The notes under the pieces: generated by a model | The model's database searches: none | What the model was told of the DNA's origin: nothing | What the model saw: only the letters and a program-made list of their open reading frames with translations | Position numbers and translations under genes: made by a program | Assembly: GCF_900101475.1 (NCBI RefSeq) | Contig: NZ_FMZV01000014.1 | Coordinates: forward strand, 1-64,000 | Direction: 5' to 3' | DNA length: 64,000 nucleotides | Origin: Ruegeria marina | GTDB lineage: Bacteria; Pseudomonadota; Alphaproteobacteria; Rhodobacterales; Rhodobacteraceae | In this document: piece after piece, positions 59,453 to 64,000 of the stretch | Layout of the letters: every line of letters starts with the position of its first letter | How positions within the stretch are numbered: the stretch's first letter is position 1

Positions 59453-61381
59453 GAAGGGGATCGGCAGCGGCTCCTGCCCCAAACGCGCCCGGTAGACCGG
59501 CAGACTTTCGGTCACCCGCATGATGTAGTTCCGGGTCTCCTCGAACGGGATATGCTCGATCCAGTCGACGACATCCGGATTGCCGGTGCGCGGGTCGCCG
59601 AACCGCTCCATCCAGCTGATGGGGCGATTGGGCCCCGCGTTGTAGCCTGCGGCCATCATCACCACATTGCCATCGAATGAGCCGGCAAGACCGGCCAGGT
59701 AATTGGCCCCGAGCTTGGCATTGTATTTCCAGTCCTGCGTAAGATTGTCGGTGGAGTGTCCACCCAGAATGCCAAGTCCGTCTGCCACCAGTTCCGCGGT
59801 TGCCGGCATCACCTGCATAAGCCCGCGCGCCCCTGCGCCGCTGATCACCACCGGGTCGAACTCGCTTTCGCGGCGGGCGATGGCCAGCACCATTTCGGGC
59901 GCCATCGGCAACTCCAGGTCGGCAACCGGGTGCAGCGGGTAATAGGCGCCCGCCAGCACAACCCCCTCCTGTGCCTTGCGCTTGGCGATCATCAGCGCCA
60001 GATGCGGTTGACCCATTTCCAGCGCCATGTCGGCCAGTTGCGATGCCTGCCCCTCGTCCAGGCTCTCGGCAAGATGCGTCAGAAAGCGCTCCGCCAGATC
60101 CAGTTCTCCCGCGCGCAGCAGCAGCAACCCTGCTTCCAGCACGCTGGACTGCATGAAGGGCGCGTCGCGCCATGGCGGGTTTTTCGGCGGCGTCCTGAGT
60201 ATCGGATCGAAGGGCCGCCCGATCCGCTCGGCGGCCAGAAGCCCGTAGAACGAGGTCTGGTTCTCGGCCCCGATCGAATAGGCGGCGTGCGCCTTTTCCG
60301 CATCGCCCAAAGCCGCATGGGCTCGGCCTAGCCAATACCCCGACCGCCCCTTTGATATCGGTGAATTCACCGCCGCATCGAACCTCTGGAAATGAATCAC
60401 CGCAGCAGATGGGTCATTCAGCTTGGCCAGCGCGATATACCCGGCAATCCATTCCAGTTCGGCATAGGTATACCCCATCTCAGGCGTCATGAAGTGCAGC
60501 GCCGCCACCTTGTAGGCGCGTTCGTTCTCTTCCTGACGCATCAGCAACCGGGCCAGCCGGGCGCGGGCATTGCCCCATTTGTCCGGCTCTCCCAACGACT
60601 CGGCACTGACCGAGCGTTCAAGCATCAATTCTATGGCGCTGTCGTCGAGTTCCTTTCGGTCGCGCCAGACAAACCGGTCATGCGCCAGCCCCGGCGCATC
60701 GGCCAATGCCGCCGGAACGGCCGCAATCAGTGAATCCACTCCCGGCTCCATGTCCTTGAGCGCGATACGGGCCGCCGCCAGCTTGCGTTGATCCTCGTCC
60801 ACCAGCGACAGCATCTGCCGGGCGCTGATCGTGTAACCGTCCCACAACATCCGGTCGAGCCGCGCCTCGTGATGCGGTTTCAACAACTTGCCGAAGTTTT
60901 CGATGAAATCCTTCTGTAGCCCGGCACCCATGGGAAGGGTCCGCCAGGCCTTGACCAGTTCCGCCTCGGCATCTCCGCGCTGTCCCTTGGAGATCAGCGC
61001 CACGGCATGATTCAGAACCCCTTCGGCGCTTTGCGGCGGCATGGCCCGATAAAATTGCAGCACCCGATCCGGGTCCGCATTGGTGAACTGCGGCTCGGCC
61101 TGCTTGCGCAGATAATCCATGCCGGGCCAGTCCGCACGCCTCTCGGCAAACACAAGGGCATCGCCGTCCGTGCCGTAACTCCGCCGCAGCCAGTGCCAGA
61201 CGATTATGTCCCGCGCAACCGAACCTCGCTCGCCCGCGATGCTCAGCGCCTCGGTCCAGTTGTCGTCGCGCATCTCCCGCAACGCGAGGCGCAGATTCGC
61301 GGCCGCATCGGCCCAAACCGGGGTGACGAATGCGAAACACCAGAAAATCATGGCCGTCAGAGCGGCTGGAAGGCGGGTCAT
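59408..61381 (-). CDS. slt: Soluble lytic murein transglycosylase
   Basis: Cleaves peptidoglycan glycan strands to 1,6-anhydromuropeptides in the periplasm. The 657-residue product has a signal peptide (MTRLPAALTAMIFWCFAFVT, AxA-type site VWADAAA), a long alpha-helical superhelical region, and a C-terminal SLT domain: catalytic Glu in ARRESEFDP, GARGLMQVMPATA, and YNAGPNR. The ATG at 61381 fits the signal peptide; ATG 61390 is possible. Its 3' end overlaps the convergent transporter gene by 45 bases. Confidence 0.93.
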   Translation of the reverse strand: MTRLPAALTAMIFWCFAFVTPVWADAAANLRLALREMRDDNWTEALSIAGERGSVARDIIVWHWLRRSYGTDGDALVFAERRADWPGMDYLRKQAEPQFTNADPDRVLQFYRAMPPQSAEGVLNHAVALISKGQRGDAEAELVKAWRTLPMGAGLQKDFIENFGKLLKPHHEARLDRMLWDGYTISARQMLSLVDEDQRKLAAARIALKDMEPGVDSLIAAVPAALADAPGLAHDRFVWRDRKELDDSAIELMLERSVSAESLGEPDKWGNARARLARLLMRQEENERAYKVAALHFMTPEMGYTYAELEWIAGYIALAKLNDPSAAVIHFQRFDAAVNSPISKGRSGYWLGRAHAALGDAEKAHAAYSIGAENQTSFYGLLAAERIGRPFDPILRTPPKNPPWRDAPFMQSSVLEAGLLLLRAGELDLAERFLTHLAESLDEGQASQLADMALEMGQPHLALMIAKRKAQEGVVLAGAYYPLHPVADLELPMAPEMVLAIARRESEFDPVVISGAGARGLMQVMPATAELVADGLGILGGHSTDNLTQDWKYNAKLGANYLAGLAGSFDGNVVMMAAGYNAGPNRPISWMERFGDPRTGNPDVVDWIEHIPFEETRNYIMRVTESLPVYRARLGQEPLPIPFSAELAGATLRAFAP

Positions 61382-61519
61382 CCCTTGCATTTCCTGTCGA
61401 ACCAAGGCTAGAGCCTTTCACGTTAAACCTTGCGCGAACGGGATCAAATCACATTCCTGCCCGCGCGGGGAACCAGCGGGCAATTGCCCGTTTGCCATGC
61501 AATCTAGGGAGCATCTTCC

Positions 61520-62392
61520 ATGTTCAAAGGCTCGATGCCTGCACTCGTCACCCCGTTCCGCAACGGCGAGCTGGACCTGGACACGCTCAAACGTCTGGTC
61601 GAGTGGCAAATTGGCGAAGGATCGACCGGTCTCGTACCCGTCGGAACCACCGGTGAAAGCCCGACTTTGACGCACGAAGAACACGAAACCGTCGTGGCCG
61701 AAGTGGTCAAGGCCGCCGCCGGCCGGGTGCCGGTAATCGCCGGCGCGGGCTCCAACAACACGATCGAAGCCATCCGCTTCGTCCAGTTCGCCGAGAAGAT
61801 CGGCGCCGATGCCGCCCTCGTGGTGACCCCTTACTACAACAAGCCGACCGCGCGCGGCCTGCTCGCCCATTTCACGGCGCTGCACGATTGCGCCGAAATC
61901 CCGATCATCATCTACAACATCCCCGGCCGCTCGGTCGTCGACATGAAACCAGCGACCATGGGCGCGCTCGCCAGGCTGCCGCGCATCATCGGCGTCAAGG
62001 ATGCGACCGGCGACCTCGCCCGCGTCAGCCAGCAACGCGCCGCCTGTGGACCCGATTTCATCCAGCTGTCGGGCGAGGATGCCACCGCACTGGGCTTCAA
62101 TGCACATGGCGGCGTGGGCTGCATCTCGGTTACGGCCAACGTGGCGCCCCGGCTCTGCGCCGAGTTCCAGCAGGCCACCTTGGCCGGTGACTACGCCAAG
62201 GCGCTCGAATACCAGGACCGGCTTATGCCCCTGCACGAGGCGATCTTCATCGAACCCGGTCTTGTCGGCGCCAAATACGCGCTGTCCAGACTCGGCCTGT
62301 GCAGCGAGGAAGTCCGCTCGCCCCTGACAGGGCTGGAAGACAGCACCAAGGCCGCCATCGATGCGGCGATGAAACACGCGGGTATCCTGTAA
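61520..62392 (+). CDS. dapA: 4-hydroxy-tetrahydrodipicolinate synthase
   Basis: Condenses pyruvate with aspartate semialdehyde in lysine/diaminopimelate synthesis. The 290-residue product has GTTGES (Thr43/44), VTPYYNKPT, Tyr132 in IYNIPGR, and the Schiff-base lysine K160 in GVKDATGD. The full catalytic triad is present and length is normal. GGGAG precedes the ATG. It follows the divergent transglycosylase by 138 bases, which hold no further gene; diaminopimelate also feeds peptidoglycan. Confidence 0.97.
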   Translation: MFKGSMPALVTPFRNGELDLDTLKRLVEWQIGEGSTGLVPVGTTGESPTLTHEEHETVVAEVVKAAAGRVPVIAGAGSNNTIEAIRFVQFAEKIGADAALVVTPYYNKPTARGLLAHFTALHDCAEIPIIIYNIPGRSVVDMKPATMGALARLPRIIGVKDATGDLARVSQQRAACGPDFIQLSGEDATALGFNAHGGVGCISVTANVAPRLCAEFQQATLAGDYAKALEYQDRLMPLHEAIFIEPGLVGAKYALSRLGLCSEEVRSPLTGLEDSTKAAIDAAMKHAGIL

Positions 62393-62409
62393 CCCGCCCG
62401 ACACCGGGC

Positions 62410-62431
62410 CGGCGCCCTCTTCCTGGCGCCG
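62410..62431. terminator. Weak hairpin between dapA and soeC-like gene
   Basis: CGGCGCC-ctcttcct-GGCGCCG follows the dapA stop by 17 bases; downstream is pyrimidine-rich (TGCTTCTTTCTGG) but not a true U-tract. It lies between convergent genes. Confidence 0.4.
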
Positions 62432-62485
62432 TGCCTGCTTCTTTCTGGTTATAAATACTCGTTTGGCGCGGCCTGTCCGCGCGCG

Positions 62486-63358
62486 CTACCGCTTGCCGTA
62501 ATAGAGCCCCACGACATGTTCCGCCTGGGCAAAGAACAGCCAGCGTGAGGCCACAACGCCCGCCACATGGGACAAGACGGCCAACAATGCAAAGACATGG
62601 CTGAATGGCAACAGCAGCAGCGCAAGAGGCACTGCAAAGGCCAGTCCGAATGCGATCAGCCGGAGTTTTTGCGCATGTTTGCGGCCCACCACATGCACGA
62701 ATTCCCGCAGCAGGTAATTGCTGCCGGTGTGAGGCGGCTCGAAGGCACGCACGGCACCTCGGGTCCCCAGTCCGGTCGCCGTTCCCAGATCGGTTCCGGA
62801 ACGCGCCAACGCACCATCCGTGATCTTCCACCATGCCAATTGCACAAGCGCAGCAAGGGTCAACAGCACCAGCGCCAGGGAAATCTGGCCGGACAACAAG
62901 GCCCCGCCGGCCAGGCTCAGCGACAGGAACAGCACTGGCGTCAGCCAGGTGTTCCAGCGGGGGATACTCCTGAGTTGGGCGTAGATCATCGATGTCGTGA
63001 ACACCGTACCCAGCGACAGCGCCGCGCCCAGCCAGCCCAGAAGACCCCAGCGCTGCCCAAGGAACACCGGGCCGATTGCATAAAGCCCCATGACGAGCAG
63101 CGCCGCAACGGCGGTACAGCCCTCGCGGCTCAGCCAGCTTGTGCGCCACTGGCTGAACGCCTTCCAGGCGCGCTCGGGGTGTCCGAGGTGGAAGGTCGAC
63201 GCCAGAAGCCCACCGACCGCCAACCCGTAGGCTATTGCAAAGAAGACAAAAGCCACCCAGCCCGAAACGTCCGGCACGCCAAGACCAAGAAAGACCAGCA
63301 GACCAAATCCCAGCCCCGACAAGGTGGTAAAGATGATGACGGAAGGAGCAGGATGCAT
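62486..63358 (-). CDS. soeC: DmsC/SoeC-type membrane anchor subunit
   Basis: A 290-residue, eight-helix membrane subunit of the DmsC family (MHPAPSVIIFTTLSGLGFGL; STFHLGHPERAWKAFSQWRT). It anchors a molybdenum oxidoreductase and exchanges electrons with quinone. Its place after a four-cluster ferredoxin subunit matches soeABC, the cytoplasmic sulfite-oxidising complex of many Roseobacters, and the location beside dapA also agrees with my memory of Ruegeria. A DMSO reductase-like complex is the alternative. The ATG overlaps the stop region of soeB at 63358. Confidence 0.75.
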   Translation of the reverse strand: MHPAPSVIIFTTLSGLGFGLLVFLGLGVPDVSGWVAFVFFAIAYGLAVGGLLASTFHLGHPERAWKAFSQWRTSWLSREGCTAVAALLVMGLYAIGPVFLGQRWGLLGWLGAALSLGTVFTTSMIYAQLRSIPRWNTWLTPVLFLSLSLAGGALLSGQISLALVLLTLAALVQLAWWKITDGALARSGTDLGTATGLGTRGAVRAFEPPHTGSNYLLREFVHVVGRKHAQKLRLIAFGLAFAVPLALLLLPFSHVFALLAVLSHVAGVVASRWLFFAQAEHVVGLYYGKR

Positions 63359-64000
63359 CAGAGTTTCTCCAGGGCCTTGTCGAGCCAGGCGATGAACCCC
63401 TTGGGCTCTTCGGCGACCGGCGCCAGCAAGGGCGCCAGGATGTCGATCTGATCGTCGATCCGGTCCTTTGGCCGGGGGGGAAGGTACTTGTTCACGGGCT
63501 TGGTGCCCATTTCCGGCATCAGGTCCATGCCCCCACGTTCAGCCACCAGCTTCGACACCGCGCTGCCCGGATCACCCAGATCGCCGAAATGACGCGCGCC
63601 CGCAGGGCAGGTGCGCACACAGGAGGGGACACGGTCCACCTCGGGCAGGTTGTCGTTATAGATCCGATCGACGCAGAGGGTGCATTTCTTCATCACCCCC
63701 TCGGCCAGATCCAGTTCACGCGCGCCATAGGGGCAGGACCATGCGCAAAGGCCGCAACCGATGCAATCGCTCTCATTCACCAGAACGATCCCGTCCTCGA
63801 CCCGCTTGTAGCTGGCCCCGGTCGGGCAGACGGTGACACAGGGCGCGTCCTCGCAATGCAGACAGGACTTTGGGAAATGGATCAGCTGTGCCGCACCCTG
63901 TTCCGGCTGCACCTCGTAGGAATGGACCCTGTTCAGGAAGGTGCCCGACGGATCGGCCCCATAGGGGTTCTGGTCGCTGAGCGGTGCGCCGTAGTTCTCG
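63358..64000 (-). CDS. soeB: Four 4Fe-4S cluster electron-transfer subunit, DmsB/SoeB-type (partial, N-terminus outside window)
   Basis: The visible 213 residues carry four cysteine groups: CLHCEDAPCVTVCP, CIGCGLCAWSCP, CTLCVDR and CVRTCPAGA, the DmsB/PhsB ferredoxin pattern. The frame is open to the window edge (ENYGAPLSDQNPYGADPSG upstream of the first in-window GTG), so the true start lies outside. It should pass electrons between a molybdopterin catalytic subunit (outside the window, upstream) and the membrane anchor. Sulfite dehydrogenase is the preferred reading, from context. Confidence 0.8.
   Translation of the reverse strand, partial: ENYGAPLSDQNPYGADPSGTFLNRVHSYEVQPEQGAAQLIHFPKSCLHCEDAPCVTVCPTGASYKRVEDGIVLVNESDCIGCGLCAWSCPYGARELDLAEGVMKKCTLCVDRIYNDNLPEVDRVPSCVRTCPAGARHFGDLGDPGSAVSKLVAERGGMDLMPEMGTKPVNKYLPPRPKDRIDDQIDILAPLLAPVAEEPKGFIAWLDKALEKL

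Overview
The window comes from an alphaproteobacterial chromosome, most likely a marine Roseobacter-group member of the Rhodobacteraceae close to Ruegeria. The evidence is the high-GC coding style, the alphaproteobacterial forms of RpoB/RpoC, the FnrL-type regulator with FNR boxes, the complete cbb3 oxidase cluster, and an iron-sulfur/NrfD-type gene pair of sulfite-dehydrogenase type next to dapA. The genus assignment is an inference. Nearly everything is ordinary, well-kept core chromosome. No tRNA, rRNA, CRISPR array, insertion sequence or intact prophage gene was seen.

Bases 1-21500 are the translation and transcription supercluster, read leftwards: secE, nusG, rplK, rplA, rplJ, rplL, rpoB, rpoC, then rpsL, rpsG, fusA and tuf (tuf runs off the left edge). 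It is interrupted by non-ribosomal genes: a glycosyltransferase between rplA and rplJ, and an MFS transporter, an EamA transporter and a tandem pair of putative rhamnosyltransferase-like proteins between rpoC and rpsL. The spacers hold a rho-independent terminator after rplA, an L10-type leader before rplJ, stem-loops between rplL and rpoB, and short A/T-rich palindromes between rpoB and rpoC.

Bases 21500-39450 form a microaerobic respiration island. ccoGHIS (assembly) and ccoNOQP (cbb3 oxidase) are both read leftwards, but a 598-residue RTX calcium-binding protein gene on the opposite strand separates them. Three perfect FNR boxes (TTGA-N6-TCAA) lie before ccoG, between ccoN and a divergent universal stress protein gene, and between fnrL and divergent hemN, so the regulator and its likely targets sit together. 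A class III adenylate cyclase with TPR repeats, a small membrane protein, and a divergent SHMT-like enzyme/LysR pair fill the gap.

Bases 39450-52600 carry an EF-G paralogue with a degenerate GTPase domain, a YejABEF-type peptide ABC importer, membrane-anchored cytochrome c552, prephenate dehydratase, an SRPBCC protein, NudC and a signal-less 5'-nucleotidase-like enzyme.

Bases 52600-64000 begin with the SRP RNA gene, possibly followed by a tyrosine-recombinase remnant. A cobalamin riboswitch then precedes a small cysteine-containing protein of unknown function. After that come a dual-specificity phosphatase-like protein, dnaX, a GNAT protein, a divergently arranged split MnmC (FAD enzyme and methyltransferase as separate genes), an EamA transporter, a lytic transglycosylase, dapA, and soeC/soeB-like genes running off the right edge.
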